A stretch of DNA of 64,000 nt from Enterobacillus tribolii (GCF_003363015.1 NZ_QRAP01000001.1:791162-855161); one strand, 5' to 3'. Positions 8,671-17,854 are shown, numbered from the stretch's first letter. Translations and numbers: made by a program. The notes: generated by a model from the letters alone, not told the origin.

Positions 8671-8742
8671 ATGATGTCCGTATCCGTAATGACCGTAAAT
8701 GCAATCTGGTGGCATAGCTCACTCCCTGTTCGGGCGGCGTGA
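8671..8742 (+). CDS. trpL: trp operon leader peptide
   Basis: A 23-residue leader peptide, MMSVSVMTVNAIWWHSSLPVRAA, too short for ordinary gene finding. Tandem Trp codons (TGG TGG, residues 13-14) sense charged tRNA-Trp. The ATG is preceded by AGAGGTGA. It is longer than the 14-residue E. coli leader, and the ATG at 8674 could also serve. When tryptophan is scarce the ribosome stalls at the Trp codons, leaving the later CGGGCGG (8731-8737) free to pair with CCGCCCG (8769-8775) and prevent the terminator. Confidence 0.92.
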   Translation: MMSVSVMTVNAIWWHSSLPVRAA

Positions 8743-8768
8743 TGACGCATATCGGTCCTTCATCAGCA

Positions 8769-8793
8769 CCGCCCGCTTAAAGCGGGTTTTTTT
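8769..8793 (+). terminator. trp attenuator
   Basis: The 3:4 hairpin CCCGCT/AGCGGG (8772-8777 with 8781-8786) is followed by seven T residues. Its left arm overlaps CCGCCCG, which can pair instead with CGGGCGG near the end of trpL, giving the alternative antiterminator. This is classical trp attenuation. Confidence 0.9.
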
Positions 8794-8852
8794 ATGGCTA
8801 AAAAACGTCCGCTCAACCACCGGAATAAAGCATCAAGCGGAAAAAGAATAAA

Positions 8853-10415
8853 ATGATTAATGAGCAACCTGCATTACAACTGATTACGGCGCCAGCCGCT
8901 TACCACAACAACCCTACCGCTTTGTTCCATCAGGTGTGCGGCACACGCCCCGCAACACTGCTGCTGGAATCAGCCGAAATTGACAGCAAGCAGGATCTGA
9001 AAAGCCTGCTGATCGTTGACAGCGCATTACGCATCTCCGCCCTGGGCCGCCGGGTAACGCTTCAGGCCCTGAGCGACAACGGCATGGCATTGCTGGCGCT
9101 GTTGGACAACGCCCTGCCCGCCGGCGTAGAGAACCTCATCAGCCCCAATCAGCGTACGCTGCACTTCCCGCCGATTGATGCATTTCAGGATGAAGACGCG
9201 CGGCTGAAGTCCCTGTCGGTATTTGACGCCCTGCGCATCCTGATGACGCTGGTCAGCGTACCGGAAAACGAGCGCGAAGCCATGCTGTTCGGCGGACTGT
9301 TTGCCTACGATCTGGTTGCCGGCTTCGAAGACCTGCCCGCGGTGCGCAGCGAGCACAACTGCCCGGACTTCTGTTTTTATCTGGCGGAAACCCTGCTGGT
9401 TCTTGACCACCAGCATCACAGCGCCCGCCTCCAGGCCGCCGTTTTCGGCGACAATCCGGCAGAGCATCAGCGCCTGACCCTGCGCCTGCAGCAATTACAG
9501 CAACAAATGGCCCAGCCGGCGCCGGAACTGACCACCACGCCGGTCAAAGAGATGGCGCTGATGTGCAACCTCAGCGACGAAGCCTACGGCGACGTCGTCA
9601 GCACCCTGCAACAGGCTATCCGTCAGGGTGAAATCTTCCAGGTCGTGCCGTCGCGCCGTTTCAGCCTGCCGTGCCCCGCGCCGCTGGCCGCCTACCGCAC
9701 GCTGAAGCTGAACAACCCCAGCCCGTACATGTTTTACATGCAGGACCGCGACTTCACCCTGTTCGGCGCCTCGCCGGAAAGCGCGCTGAAATATAATGCC
9801 ACTGACCGTCAAATCGAAATCTACCCGATCGCCGGCACCCGCCCGCGCGGCCGCAACGCCGACGGCAGCCTGAACCGGGATCTGGACAGCCGCATCGAAC
9901 TCGACATGCGCACCGATCACAAAGAGCTGGCCGAGCACCTGATGCTGGTCGATCTGGCGCGCAATGACCTGGCCCGCATCTGCGAACCCGGTTCACGCTA
10001 CGTTGCCGATCTGACCAAAGTCGACCGTTACTCGTTCGTTATGCATCTGGTTTCCCGCGTGGTCGGCACGCTGCGCGCCGATCTCGACGTACTGCATGCC
10101 TATCAGGCCACCATGAACATGGGGACCCTCAGCGGCGCCCCAAAAGTGCGCGCCATGCAACTGATTGCCGACGCAGAAGGCACACGGCGCGGCAGCTACG
10201 GGGGCGCCGTCGGCTACTTCACCGCGCACGGTGATCTGGACACCTGCATCGTTATCCGCTCCGCCTACGTGGAAGACGGCATCGCCACCGTGCAGGCCGG
10301 CGCCGGCGTGGTGCTGGACTCCGTTCCCCAGTCCGAAGCGGATGAAACCCGCAATAAAGCACGGGCCGTACTGCGCGCTATCGCCAGTGCGCACAATGCG
10401 CCGGAGGTGTGCTGA
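8853..10415 (+). CDS. trpE: Anthranilate synthase component I
   Basis: A 520-residue chorismate-binding enzyme making anthranilate from chorismate and ammonia or glutamine, the first step of tryptophan synthesis. The LLES segment near residue 32 belongs to the tryptophan feedback site. The C-terminal catalytic half shows AGTRPRG, the [22 protein letters not shown] region, and [12 protein letters not shown]. Length matches E. coli TrpE (520). The ATG follows a purine-rich but weak ribosome site 59 bases after the attenuator. The stop overlaps the trpG start (TGATG), so subunits I and II are translationally coupled. Confidence 0.97.
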   Translation: MINEQPALQLITAPAAYHNNPTALFHQVCGTRPATLLLESAEIDSKQDLKSLLIVDSALRISALGRRVTLQALSDNGMALLALLDNALPAGVENLISPNQRTLHFPPIDAFQDEDARLKSLSVFDALRILMTLVSVPENEREAMLFGGLFAYDLVAGFEDLPAVRSEHNCPDFCFYLAETLLVLDHQHHSARLQAAVFGDNPAEHQRLTLRLQQLQQQMAQPAPELTTTPVKEMALMCNLSDEAYGDVVSTLQQAIRQGEIFQVVPSRRFSLPCPAPLAAYRTLKLNNPSPYMFYMQDRDFTLFGASPESALKYNATDRQIEIYPIAGTRPRGRNADGSLNRDLDSRIELDMRTDHKELAEHLMLVDLARNDLARICEPGSRYVADLTKVDRYSFVMHLVSRVVGTLRADLDVLHAYQATMNMGTLSGAPKVRAMQLIADAEGTRRGSYGGAVGYFTAHGDLDTCIVIRSAYVEDGIATVQAGAGVVLDSVPQSEADETRNKARAVLRAIASAHNAPEVC

Positions 10416-10993
10416 TGGCTAACATCCTGTTGCTCGATAACGTTGACTCTTTTACCTATAACCTGGTCGATCAACTGCGTGCCGGCGGTCATCAGGTGCT
10501 GATTTACCGTAACCAGCTGCCGGCTGCCGCGATCATCGACAAGCTCGGCACCCTCAGCCAGCCGGTGCTGATGCTTTCTCCGGGGCCGGGCGCGCCGTCT
10601 CAGGCCGGCTGTATGCCCGAGCTCCTGCGCGCGCTGCGCGGCCAGTTGCCGATTATCGGCATCTGCCTCGGTCATCAGGCCATCGTGGAAGCTTACGGCG
10701 GCTACGTCGGCCAGGCCGGTGAAATTCTGCACGGCAAAGCCTCGCTGATTGAGCATGATGGCGCAGCGATGTTCCATGGCCTGCCTTCACCGCTGCCGGT
10801 GGCGCGTTATCACTCGCTGGTCGGGAGCCAGATTCCCGATGCGCTGACCGTTAACGCCACCTTCCGCGACATGGTGATGGCGGTACGCAGCGAAGCCGAT
10901 CGGGTATGCGGTTTTCAGTTCCACCCGGAATCAATTTTAACCACTCAGGGCGCGCGTCTGCTTGAGCAGACCCTGAACTGGGCGTTGGCGTGA
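10415..10993 (+). CDS. trpG: Anthranilate synthase component II (glutamine amidotransferase), unfused
   Basis: A 192-residue class-I glutamine amidotransferase supplying ammonia to TrpE. The motifs [13 protein letters not shown], the nucleophile Cys in GICLGHQAI, and the catalytic His-Glu in FHPESIL are present. The ATG overlaps the trpE stop by one base and has GGAGGTG ahead; a GTG six bases earlier is a weaker choice. A TGA after NWALA ends the protein, with trpD starting 17 bases later. In E. coli and Salmonella the two are one TrpGD protein, so this unfused state resembles Serratia, Yersinia and the soft-rot enterobacteria. Confidence 0.96.
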   Translation: MANILLLDNVDSFTYNLVDQLRAGGHQVLIYRNQLPAAAIIDKLGTLSQPVLMLSPGPGAPSQAGCMPELLRALRGQLPIIGICLGHQAIVEAYGGYVGQAGEILHGKASLIEHDGAAMFHGLPSPLPVARYHSLVGSQIPDALTVNATFRDMVMAVRSEADRVCGFQFHPESILTTQGARLLEQTLNWALA

Positions 10994-11010
10994 GACGAGG
11001 AGTACACACC

Positions 11011-12009
11011 ATGCAACCGATTTTGAACAAGCTTTACAATGCCCAGGCCATGAGCCAGCAAGAGAGCCAGATTCTGTTCAGCGCCATCATGCACGGCGAA
11101 CTGGAAAACAGCCAACTGGCGGCGGCGCTGATCAGCATGAAAATGCGCGGCGAAAGCCCTGATGAAATCGCCGGAGCCGCCAGCGCGCTGCTCGCCAATG
11201 CGCAGCCGTTCCCGCGCCCGGATTATGACTTTGCCGATATCGTCGGCACCGGCGGCGACGGCACCAACAGCATCAACATTTCCACCGCCAGCGCCTTCGT
11301 GGCGGCGGCCAGCGGCGCACGGGTCGCCAAACACGGCAACCGCAGCGTTTCCAGCCGTTCCGGTTCCTCGGATCTGTTGCAGGCGTTCGGTATCCGTCTG
11401 GATATGTCGCCGGAAGATTCACGCCGCGCGCTGGACGACCTGGGCGTTTGCTTCCTGTTCGCGCCGCAGTATCACACCGGTTTCCGCCACGCAATGCCGG
11501 TGCGCAAACAGCTTGGCACCCGCACCATCTTTAACGTGCTGGGGCCGCTGATTAACCCGGCGCGTCCGCCCAAGGCGCTGATTGGGGTTTACAGCCCGGA
11601 GCTGGTAGAGCCGATCGCCAAAACGCTGCGCGTGCTCGGTTATCAGCATGCCGCGGTGGTACACGGCGGCGGCATGGATGAAGTGGCGATCCACGCCCCG
11701 ACCGACGTTGCCGAGTTGCGTAACGGCGAGATCGAAACCTACCGCCTGACGCCGCAGGATTTCGGCCTCGACAGCTATGCGCTGGACACCCTGCGCGGCG
11801 GCGCGCCGGAGGAAAACCGTGACATTCTGGCCCGCTTATTACAAGGTAAAGGAGAAGCAGCACACGTTGCTGCCGTAGCCGCCAACGTAGCCCTGCTGCT
11901 GAAACTCTTCGGCCAGGAAAATTTGCGTCATAACACACAGTTGGCGATTGACACGATTCATAGCGGAACAGCCTTCGAGAGAGTAACCGCACTGGCTGCA
12001 AGGGGATAA
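11011..12009 (+). CDS. trpD: Anthranilate phosphoribosyltransferase
   Basis: A 332-residue enzyme that joins anthranilate to phosphoribosyl pyrophosphate. The PRPP-binding loop [14 protein letters not shown], the segment [17 protein letters not shown] and the helix region following it are intact. The ATG is preceded by ACGAGGAGT; an in-frame GTG/ATG further upstream overlaps the trpG end and was not chosen. It acts in the cytoplasm and probably as a stand-alone dimer because trpG is a separate gene. Confidence 0.96.
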   Translation: MQPILNKLYNAQAMSQQESQILFSAIMHGELENSQLAAALISMKMRGESPDEIAGAASALLANAQPFPRPDYDFADIVGTGGDGTNSINISTASAFVAAASGARVAKHGNRSVSSRSGSSDLLQAFGIRLDMSPEDSRRALDDLGVCFLFAPQYHTGFRHAMPVRKQLGTRTIFNVLGPLINPARPPKALIGVYSPELVEPIAKTLRVLGYQHAAVVHGGGMDEVAIHAPTDVAELRNGEIETYRLTPQDFGLDSYALDTLRGGAPEENRDILARLLQGKGEAAHVAAVAANVALLLKLFGQENLRHNTQLAIDTIHSGTAFERVTALAARG

Positions 12010-12015
12010 ACAGAA

Positions 12016-13377
12016 ATGCAAGAGACTGTATTGACCAAAATCGTCCGTGATAAAGCGATTTGGGTGGCCGACCGCCAGGCGCGTCAGCCGCTGGAAAGCT
12101 TCCGCGATCAGGTCACGCCCAGCACCCGCAGCTTCTATCAGGCGCTGGGAGGCGACAACACGGCGTTCATTCTCGAATGCAAAAAGGCGTCGCCATCCAA
12201 AGGATTAATCCGCGATGATTTTGATCCGGTCGCCATTGCCACCATTTATCGTGACTTTGCCTCCGCGATTTCGGTGCTGACCGACGAGAAATATTTCCAG
12301 GGCAGCTACGACTACCTGACGCTGGTCAGCCAAACCGTGCATCAGCCGGTGCTGTGCAAAGATTTCATCATCAGCGAATACCAGATTTACCTGGCGCGTT
12401 TTTATCAGGCAGACGCAATTCTGCTGATGCTGTCCGTGCTGGACGACGCGCAATACCGCCACCTGGCGGAAGTGGCGCACAGCCTGAACATGGGCGTGCT
12501 GACCGAAGTCAGCAACGATGAGGAACTGGAACGCGCCATCGCATTGCAGGCAAAAGTGGTCGGCATCAACAACCGCGACCTGCGCGATCTTTCCATCGAC
12601 CTGAACCGCACCCGCCGCCTGGCGCCGCGCCTGCCGCAGGGCGTCACGGTTATCAGCGAGTCCGGCATTCACACTTACGCGCAGACCCGCGAGCTGAGCC
12701 AGTACGCCAACGGCTTTTTGATCGGCAGCGCCCTGATGTCGGAACCGGATCTCCGCCTGGCGGTACGCCGCGTCCTGCTGGGCGACAATAAAATCTGCGG
12801 ACTGACCCGCCCCGAAGACGCCGCCGCCGCTTATCGTTCCGGCGCTGTCTACGGCGGGCTGATTTTCGTCGGCAGTTCGCCGCGTTATGTGGATATTTCG
12901 CAGGCCCGCGCGGTGATCGCCGCCGCGCCGCTGAAGTACGTCGGCGTGTTCCGCAACGCCAAGCAGGAAACCGTGATTCTCGCAGCAGAACGGCTCGGAC
13001 TGAGCGCCGTACAGCTGCACGGCGACGAATCACAGGCTTACATCAGCGAATTGCGCCAACGGTTGCCGCTGACCTGCCAGATCTGGAAAGCGCTGAGCGT
13101 AGGCGAACAAATTCCGCCACGCAATCTGATGCACGTCGAGCGTTATGTGCTGGACAACGGCGCAGGCGGCACCGGCAAATGCTTCGACTGGACCGCCCTG
13201 CTGGGCAACGTGCTGGACAACGTGTTGCTGGCCGGCGGGCTGAGCGCCGCCAATGCCGCCAGCGCCGCCGCGCTGGGCTGTGCCGGCCTGGATTTTAACT
13301 CCGGCGTGGAAACCGCGCCGGGGCAAAAAGATCACCAACAAATTGACGCGGTCTTCAAGACGCTGCGCGCATACTAA
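12016..13377 (+). CDS. trpC: Bifunctional indole-3-glycerol-phosphate synthase / phosphoribosylanthranilate isomerase
   Basis: A 453-residue fused two-domain enzyme. Residues 1 to about 255 are the TrpC barrel (FILECKKASPSKG, VLCKDFIIS, GINNRDLRDL, VISESGI). Residues about 257-453 are the TrpF barrel (KICGLTRPEDA, YVGVFRNA, LDNGAGGTGK, LAGGLSAANA). It does steps three and four of the pathway in the order isomerase then synthase. Length agrees with the E. coli fusion. The ATG follows AAGGGGAT and lies 6 bases after trpD. The fused trpCF is usual in Enterobacterales, in contrast to the unfused trpG and trpD here. Confidence 0.97.
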   Translation: MQETVLTKIVRDKAIWVADRQARQPLESFRDQVTPSTRSFYQALGGDNTAFILECKKASPSKGLIRDDFDPVAIATIYRDFASAISVLTDEKYFQGSYDYLTLVSQTVHQPVLCKDFIISEYQIYLARFYQADAILLMLSVLDDAQYRHLAEVAHSLNMGVLTEVSNDEELERAIALQAKVVGINNRDLRDLSIDLNRTRRLAPRLPQGVTVISESGIHTYAQTRELSQYANGFLIGSALMSEPDLRLAVRRVLLGDNKICGLTRPEDAAAAYRSGAVYGGLIFVGSSPRYVDISQARAVIAAAPLKYVGVFRNAKQETVILAAERLGLSAVQLHGDESQAYISELRQRLPLTCQIWKALSVGEQIPPRNLMHVERYVLDNGAGGTGKCFDWTALLGNVLDNVLLAGGLSAANAASAAALGCAGLDFNSGVETAPGQKDHQQIDAVFKTLRAY

Positions 13378-13404
13378 TTTCAGATAATGACAGGACGTAA
13401 TGCT

Positions 13405-14595
13405 ATGACTCTACTTAATCCCTATTTCGGCGAATTTGGCGGGATGTACGTCCCCCAGATTCTGATGCCGGCCCTGCGCCAGCTGGAAGAGGCCTTCGTT
13501 GCCGCACAGCGCGATCCGGAGTTTCAGGCTCAGTTCACCGGCCTGCTGAAAAACTATGCCGGACGCCCGACTGCATTGACCCTGTGCCGTAACCTGACCG
13601 CCGGCACCAAAACCAAACTTTACCTGAAGCGTGAAGATCTGCTGCACGGCGGCGCGCATAAAACCAACCAGGTGCTGGGCCAGGCGCTGCTTGCCCTGCG
13701 CATGGGGAAAACGGAAATCATCGCCGAAACCGGCGCCGGTCAGCATGGCGTGGCAACCGCCCTGGCCTGCGCCATGCTGGGACTGAAATGCCGCGTTTAT
13801 ATGGGCGCCAAAGACGTTGAACGTCAGTCACCCAATGTGTTCCGCATGCGCCTGATGGGCGCCGAGGTTATCCCGGTGCACAGCGGTTCCGCCACCCTGA
13901 AAGATGCCTGTAACGAAGCGCTGCGCGACTGGTCCGGCAGTTACGAGCGGGCGCACTACCTGCTCGGCACCGCCGCCGGCCCGCACCCTTTCCCCACGAT
14001 CGTGCGCGAGTTCCAGCGGATGATCGGCGAGGAAACCAAAAAACAGGTGCTGGAATTTGAAGGCCGCCTGCCGGATGCCGTGCTGGCATGCGTCGGCGGC
14101 GGCTCCAACTCCATCGGAATGTTCGCCGATTTTATCGACGAACCGTCGGTGAAGCTGATCGGCATTGAACCCGCCGGCCTGGGTATTGAAACCGGCCAGC
14201 ACGGCGCCCCGCTCAAACACGGCGAAGTCGGTATCTATTTCGGTATGAAATCGCCGATGATGCAAACTGCCGACGGCCAGATCGAAGAGTCATACTCTGT
14301 CTCCGCCGGGCTGGACTTCCCTTCTGTCGGGCCGCAGCACGCTTATCTGAACAGCATCGGCCGGGCAGACTACGTGTCGATCACCGACGACGAGGCGCTT
14401 GAGGCCTTCAAGACGCTGTCACACAAAGAAGGGATCATTCCAGCGCTGGAATCCTCCCACGCGCTGGCGCATGCGCTGAAAATGATTCAACAGGAACCGG
14501 ATAAAGAACAGATTCTGGTGGTTAACTTGTCAGGCCGCGGTGATAAAGACATCTTCACCGTTCACGACATTCTGAAGGCTCGGGGAGAAATGTGA
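13405..14595 (+). CDS. trpB: Tryptophan synthase beta chain
   Basis: A 396-residue PLP enzyme joining indole and serine to give tryptophan. It starts [17 protein letters not shown], aligning with E. coli TrpB; an in-frame ATG 18 bases upstream adds six residues not seen in the family. The PLP lysine lies in HGGAHKTNQ, and the phosphate-binding glycines in [12 protein letters not shown]. The stop TGA overlaps the trpA ATG (TGATG), coupling translation of the two subunits, which form an alpha2-beta2 complex with an indole tunnel. Confidence 0.97.
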   Translation: MTLLNPYFGEFGGMYVPQILMPALRQLEEAFVAAQRDPEFQAQFTGLLKNYAGRPTALTLCRNLTAGTKTKLYLKREDLLHGGAHKTNQVLGQALLALRMGKTEIIAETGAGQHGVATALACAMLGLKCRVYMGAKDVERQSPNVFRMRLMGAEVIPVHSGSATLKDACNEALRDWSGSYERAHYLLGTAAGPHPFPTIVREFQRMIGEETKKQVLEFEGRLPDAVLACVGGGSNSIGMFADFIDEPSVKLIGIEPAGLGIETGQHGAPLKHGEVGIYFGMKSPMMQTADGQIEESYSVSAGLDFPSVGPQHAYLNSIGRADYVSITDDEALEAFKTLSHKEGIIPALESSHALAHALKMIQQEPDKEQILVVNLSGRGDKDIFTVHDILKARGEM

Positions 14596-15398
14596 TGGAA
14601 CGTTATCAGCAACTTTTTGATCAACTGCGCGACAAGAAGGAAGGCGCATTTGTTCCTTTCGTCACCCTGGGCGATCCGAATCCGGCGCTGTCGCTGGAAA
14701 TAATCGAAACCCTGATCGCCGCCGGCGCCGATGCCCTGGAGCTGGGGATTCCGTTCTCCGACCCGCTGGCCGACGGTCCGACGATCCAGAACGCCACGCT
14801 GCGCGCCTTTGCCGCCGGGGTGAATCCGGGACAGTGCTTCGAAATACTGGCGGCGATCCGCGCCAAACACCCGCAGATTCCGATCGGCCTGTTGATGTAC
14901 GCTAACCTGGTTTTCCATAACGGCATAGACAACTTCTACCAACGCTGCGCCGACGTCGGCGTGGATTCCGTACTGGTTGCCGACGTGCCGCTGGAAGAGT
15001 CTGCGCCGTTCCGCCAGGCCGCCCAGCGCCACGGCATTGCACCGATCTTCATCTGCCCGCCCAACGCGGACGATGCACTGCTGCGCGACCTGGCGCAGCA
15101 TGGTCAGGGCTATACTTACCTGCTGTCGCGCGCCGGGGTAACCGGCACGGAAAACCGCGCGCAGCTGCCGCTGAATCATTTGGTCAGTAAGCTGAAAGAG
15201 TATCAGGCTGCGCCCCCGCTGCAAGGCTTCGGGATTTCCGAACCAGCTCAGGTGAAAGAAGCGCTGGCCGCCGGCGCGGCCGGTACGATTTCCGGCTCCG
15301 CCATCGTAAAAATCATCGAGCAGAACCATCAGCAGCCGCAGGTTATGCTGACAAAACTCGCTGAATTCGTGAAGGCGATGAAGGACGCCACCCGCTAA
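14595..15398 (+). CDS. trpA: Tryptophan synthase alpha chain
   Basis: A 267-residue TIM barrel that releases indole from indole-3-glycerol phosphate and passes it to TrpB. The catalytic Glu is in [16 protein letters not shown] (near residue 49) and Asp in VADVPLEES (near 60 residues later). The start [11 protein letters not shown] matches E. coli TrpA. ATG 14595 overlaps the trpB stop by one base; the GTG at 14592 is a less likely alternative. It is the last gene of the operon and is followed by a strong terminator. Confidence 0.97.
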   Translation: MERYQQLFDQLRDKKEGAFVPFVTLGDPNPALSLEIIETLIAAGADALELGIPFSDPLADGPTIQNATLRAFAAGVNPGQCFEILAAIRAKHPQIPIGLLMYANLVFHNGIDNFYQRCADVGVDSVLVADVPLEESAPFRQAAQRHGIAPIFICPPNADDALLRDLAQHGQGYTYLLSRAGVTGTENRAQLPLNHLVSKLKEYQAAPPLQGFGISEPAQVKEALAAGAAGTISGSAIVKIIEQNHQQPQVMLTKLAEFVKAMKDATR

Positions 15399-15423
15399 TC
15401 ATCCGGCTCGCACCGCCATCCGC

Positions 15424-15461
15424 ATCCCCGCACTATGTTTATCATATGCGGGGATTTTTTT
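15424..15461 (+). terminator. trp operon terminator
   Basis: ATCCCCGCA pairs with TGCGGGGAT around a 14-base loop, followed by seven T residues (the arm's last T included). It lies 26 bases after the trpA stop and resembles the E. coli trp t terminator in placement. Confidence 0.85.
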
Positions 15462-15612
15462 ATGCTCCGACCCATATCGCACTCTTTAAAAAATGAATTA
15501 TATTAATATCGGATTATTGCTTTATTCAGGCATGACGTTAAACGGGTATTATCATACACAACGTTTGGGTTTTATCGGTTTCCGACCAAACGATTAAGGA
15601 GAGAAAAATAAG

Positions 15613-15927
15613 ATGAAATGGTTTAAAGCAATCTGCGCATTCTGTTCCGCCGCCGTGGTCGCGCTGGCATTATCCGGCTGTGCTCCAACGAAAACGCAGG
15701 AAGGTACTGGCGGCTATATTGACGATACCGTTGTCACCACCAAAGTGAAAAGCGCCCTGCTGGCGGAGAAAAACCTGAAATCGACCGAAATCAGCGTAGA
15801 GACCTTTAAAGGGCGCGTTCAGTTGAGCGGTTTTGTTTCCTCTCAGTCTGACGCCAACCGTGCGGTGCAAATCACCAAAGGTGTTGCCGGCGTACGTGCG
15901 GTAGAAAACGATATGCGGATTAAGTAA
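15613..15927 (+). CDS. BON-domain lipoprotein
   Basis: A 104-residue lipoprotein. Residues 1-22 form a lipoprotein signal peptide ending in the lipobox LSGC (Cys23), so the mature protein is anchored to a membrane, probably the outer one. The rest is one BON domain (DTVVTTKVKSALL, KGRVQLSGFV, GVRAVENDMRIK), a small phospholipid- or envelope-binding fold also found in OsmY and DolP. AAGGAGAG precedes the ATG. It has its own long leader and sits between trpA and tonB, where E. coli has yciGFE, ompW and yciBCA. Function is not known; an envelope-stress role is a reasonable guess. Confidence 0.85.
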   Translation: MKWFKAICAFCSAAVVALALSGCAPTKTQEGTGGYIDDTVVTTKVKSALLAEKNLKSTEISVETFKGRVQLSGFVSSQSDANRAVQITKGVAGVRAVENDMRIK

Positions 15928-15946
15928 TCACACCTGACGGCAATAA

Positions 15947-15984
15947 AAAACCCCACCGGCGGCGCAAACTGCGGGTGGGGTTTT
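15947..15984. terminator. Bidirectional terminator between BON lipoprotein gene and tonB
   Basis: AAAACCCCACC pairs with GGTGGGGTTTT, giving T tracts on both strands. It separates two convergent genes and can end both. Confidence 0.85.
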
Positions 15985-15997
15985 CTTTTTATTTCAT

Positions 15998-16813
15998 CTA
16001 TTCGCTGGTGCTGATACCGGTGAGTTTAAACTCAAAGTTCATCGTCATTCCCTTAACCGGTTTCCCTGTTTGATATCGCCAGCGGCGCATCGCCTGGCGC
16101 ACTTCGCGTTCAAACAGGTTACGCGGCTCGGCGGAGATAATCTCAATGTTGTCTACCCGGCCATCGCTGTCGATATCAAACCTTACGCGAACCTTCCCTT
16201 CCTGCTTCAGGGCGAACGCCCGCGGCGGATAGCCCGGCTTACCCTGCCTGAGCACCTGCGGCCGCTGCGAACCCGCGCTTCTCACCGGCGACGTTGTAGA
16301 CGTCGTGCTCCGGGTCTGGCTAAGCGGCGTAGCGGTGGTGGTCGTGCTGTTCAGGCTGCGCGAATCCGGCTGCGTTTTCTCCGGTGTGAGCTCACGCGGC
16401 GGTTCCTGACGCACCCGTTCCGGTTTCGGCTTGGGTTTCGGCTCAGGCTTCGGCTTCACAACCTCTTTTTTCACCGGCTCGGGCTTCGGCTTAGGTTGCG
16501 GCTTTGGCTCGGGTTTCGGCTCAGGCTTGGGTTCGGGCTTTGGCTCTTCTTTCGGCGGCGGAGGGGGCGGTGGCGCGGGCTGCGCTTCCGGTTGTGCCGG
16601 CGCTTCAGCCTGCGGCGAAGCAAACATTGCCGGATTGACCATGACAACGTTGATCGGGTCCGGCTCCACGACGGGCATGATACCGACTTCCCGCATCGAT
16701 GCATACAATAGCCCGGCGACCAGCGTCGAGTGCAGTCCGATAGATAACGTCATCGGCCACGACAAGCGTCGGTTCAGAAAGAATTTATGCAGAGATGAAT
16801 TTTTCAGTGACAA
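15998..16813 (-). CDS. tonB: Energy-transducing protein TonB
   Basis: A 271-residue protein linking the ExbB-ExbD motor to outer-membrane receptors for siderophores and vitamin B12. Residues about 19-40 form the membrane anchor. A long Pro-rich spacer follows, with seven prolines in a row and many Glu-Pro-Lys-Pro and Lys-Pro repeats (about residues 80-145), then the C-terminal domain with GYPPRAFALKQEGKVRVRF and REVRQAMRRWRY. The frame begins with TTG at 16811-16813; no in-frame ATG lies between the upstream TAG and the membrane anchor, and the ribosome site is poor. The first 12 residues therefore remain uncertain. It is longer than the 239-residue E. coli TonB. Confidence 0.93.
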   Translation of the reverse strand: MSLKNSSLHKFFLNRRLSWPMTLSIGLHSTLVAGLLYASMREVGIMPVVEPDPINVVMVNPAMFASPQAEAPAQPEAQPAPPPPPPPKEEPKPEPKPEPKPEPKPQPKPKPEPVKKEVVKPKPEPKPKPKPERVRQEPPRELTPEKTQPDSRSLNSTTTTATPLSQTRSTTSTTSPVRSAGSQRPQVLRQGKPGYPPRAFALKQEGKVRVRFDIDSDGRVDNIEIISAEPRNLFEREVRQAMRRWRYQTGKPVKGMTMNFEFKLTGISTSE

Positions 16814-16872
16814 AGTATCAGCAACCGAGTTTGGCGTATGTTGAGTGAGCTAAAAATGATGGCGCAAGTTTA

Positions 16873-16891
16873 AATGCAAATAGCAATCATG
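16873..16891 (-). promoter_or_regulatory. Possible Fur box upstream of tonB
   Basis: On the minus strand TGATTGCTATTTGCA matches about 9 of 14 defined positions of the TGATAAT-N-ATTATCA Fur consensus. It lies about 60 bases before the tonB start. tonB is iron-regulated in E. coli, which favours the call, but the match is only moderate. Confidence 0.4.
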
Positions 16892-17071
16892 TGCAACTTG
16901 AAAAGCACCCGTTGCGCCTCCCTGCGGTATCAGCCGCTGATTAAAGCAACAATGCGCGGGTAATTTTACGCTCTGATAACAGCCTAATTTTATTAACGTT
17001 ACTTTATTGACGCTGCAGGACATTGGCAGATACCTTAATGGAAACGGTGTTCAATAATAAGGAAAGAAATC

Positions 17072-17368
17072 ATGCTTTATGTCATTTATGCGCAGGACCT
17101 GCCCGGCACATTGCAAAGCCGCCTGGCTGCGCGTCCGGCGCATCTCGCCCGCCTGCAACAGCTTCGTGATGCGGGCCGTTTGCTGACCGCCGGGCCGCTG
17201 CCGGCCGTAGACAGCAACGACCCCGGTGAAGCGGGCTTTACCGGCTCTGTGGTGATTGCGGAGTTTGAATCGCTGGAGCAGGCCCAACGCTGGGCCGGAG
17301 AAGATCCATACGTTGCGGCCGGGGTTTACGGCGACGTCGCGGTCATGCCGTACAAGCAGGTTTTTTAA
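17072..17368 (+). CDS. yciI: YciI family protein
   Basis: A 98-residue small cytoplasmic protein of the YciI family, a dimeric ferredoxin-like fold related to muconolactone isomerases, with a conserved His-Asp pair (His in [11 protein letters not shown] near residue 27 and Asp in [11 protein letters not shown] near 79). The ATG follows AAGGAAAGAAATC. It is next to tonB, as in E. coli (yciI-tonB), but divergent from it here. The reaction is unknown; the family is thought to include small-molecule lyases or isomerases. Confidence 0.92.
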   Translation: MLYVIYAQDLPGTLQSRLAARPAHLARLQQLRDAGRLLTAGPLPAVDSNDPGEAGFTGSVVIAEFESLEQAQRWAGEDPYVAAGVYGDVAVMPYKQVF

Positions 17369-17375
17369 TCGCAAA

Positions 17376-17401
17376 TGCCGGGGAAACCACCTTCCCCGGC
17401 A
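17376..17401. terminator. Hairpin between convergent yciI and a small unknown gene
   Basis: TGCCGGGGAA pairs with TTCCCCGGCA around a six-base loop. It lies 8 bases past yciI and 9 bases past the end of the gene on the other strand, so it can serve both. No T tract follows. Confidence 0.55.
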
Positions 17402-17409
17402 CTCAAAAG

Positions 17410-17622
17410 CTATTCCGTTTTTTCCAGCGCGGCCTGGATCGCATCCGCCAGAATGCCGATCGTTTCCGCCACCTGACGCAGATCGTTAGCGGTTTTTTCT
17501 GCGGAGTCGGTTTCCGTTGTCGCCGATACCGAAGCACGCGCAATTTCCAACGCAGCCTGTACTGCGGCAAGCCGGCGGCGCTCTTTCACCGAAGGTTTGC
17601 TGTAATAATCATCCAGTAGCAT
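17410..17622 (-). CDS. Small helical protein of unknown function
   Basis: A 70-residue protein starting MLLDDYYSKPSVKERRRL. I chose ATG 17622 because a GGGGG ribosome site lies 7-8 bases ahead; the longer frame from 17661 has none. The N-terminal part is basic, and the remainder (AALEIARASVSATTETDSAE onwards) is Ala-, Glu- and Thr-rich and likely one or two amphipathic helices. No signal peptide or membrane segment is seen. I do not recognise the family. It stands alone, convergent with yciI. Confidence 0.55.
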   Translation of the reverse strand: MLLDDYYSKPSVKERRRLAAVQAALEIARASVSATTETDSAEKTANDLRQVAETIGILADAIQAALEKTE

Positions 17623-17713
17623 TGTGTTTCCCCCTCTGCGCTCATTCAGAACGATAAACATCCGGAATTCACATTATCAGCCGGAGAGAAAAATGCCCAG
17701 CAAAATCAAGGCG

Positions 17714-17738
17714 AAAAAAAGCCTGCGCAGGCAGGCTT
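17714..17738 (-). terminator. Minus-strand terminator in a gene-free stretch
   Basis: On the minus strand AAGCCTGC and GCAGGCTT enclose CTGC, followed by seven T residues. The nearest upstream protein gene on that strand ends 243 bases away at 17981, so it may belong to a separate small transcript. Confidence 0.7.
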
Positions 17739-17772
17739 ATTCTGTATCAGACCCATATCTGGTCATGACAAA

Positions 17773-17854
17773 AAACGTGTCAGAGAAGCGCACTTAGCGG
17801 GGCTACATGGAGACTTCTTTTCAATGGTGCCAAATGCGCTTTTCTGTCACGTTT
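17773..17854. repeat. Large imperfect inverted repeat (candidate small RNA or palindromic element)
   Basis: The arms 17773-17798 and 17829-17854 are 26 bases each and match at 22 positions when one is reverse-complemented; they share the core CGTG-CAGA-AAGCGCA. The 30-base spacer contains GGGGCTACATGGAGACTTC. No credible protein frame covers it. On the minus strand it lies about 35 bases ahead of the terminator at 17714-17738, so a structured minus-strand RNA from roughly 17880 to 17714 is plausible. It could instead be a small palindromic repeat element. The rest of 17623-17980 shows nothing else. Confidence 0.5.

Noticed and set aside
16480-16570. Short tandem repeats in tonB as a possible CRISPR or regulatory repeat
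   Set aside because: They are degenerate codons for Pro-Lys and Pro-Glu within a coding frame; there are no constant repeats with unique spacers. No CRISPR array is visible anywhere in the window.
16431-16844. A glycine/phenylalanine-repeat plus-strand frame looking like a repeat protein
   Set aside because: The repeats are the complement of the Pro-Lys/Pro-Glu codons of tonB; there is no ribosome site or plausible start.
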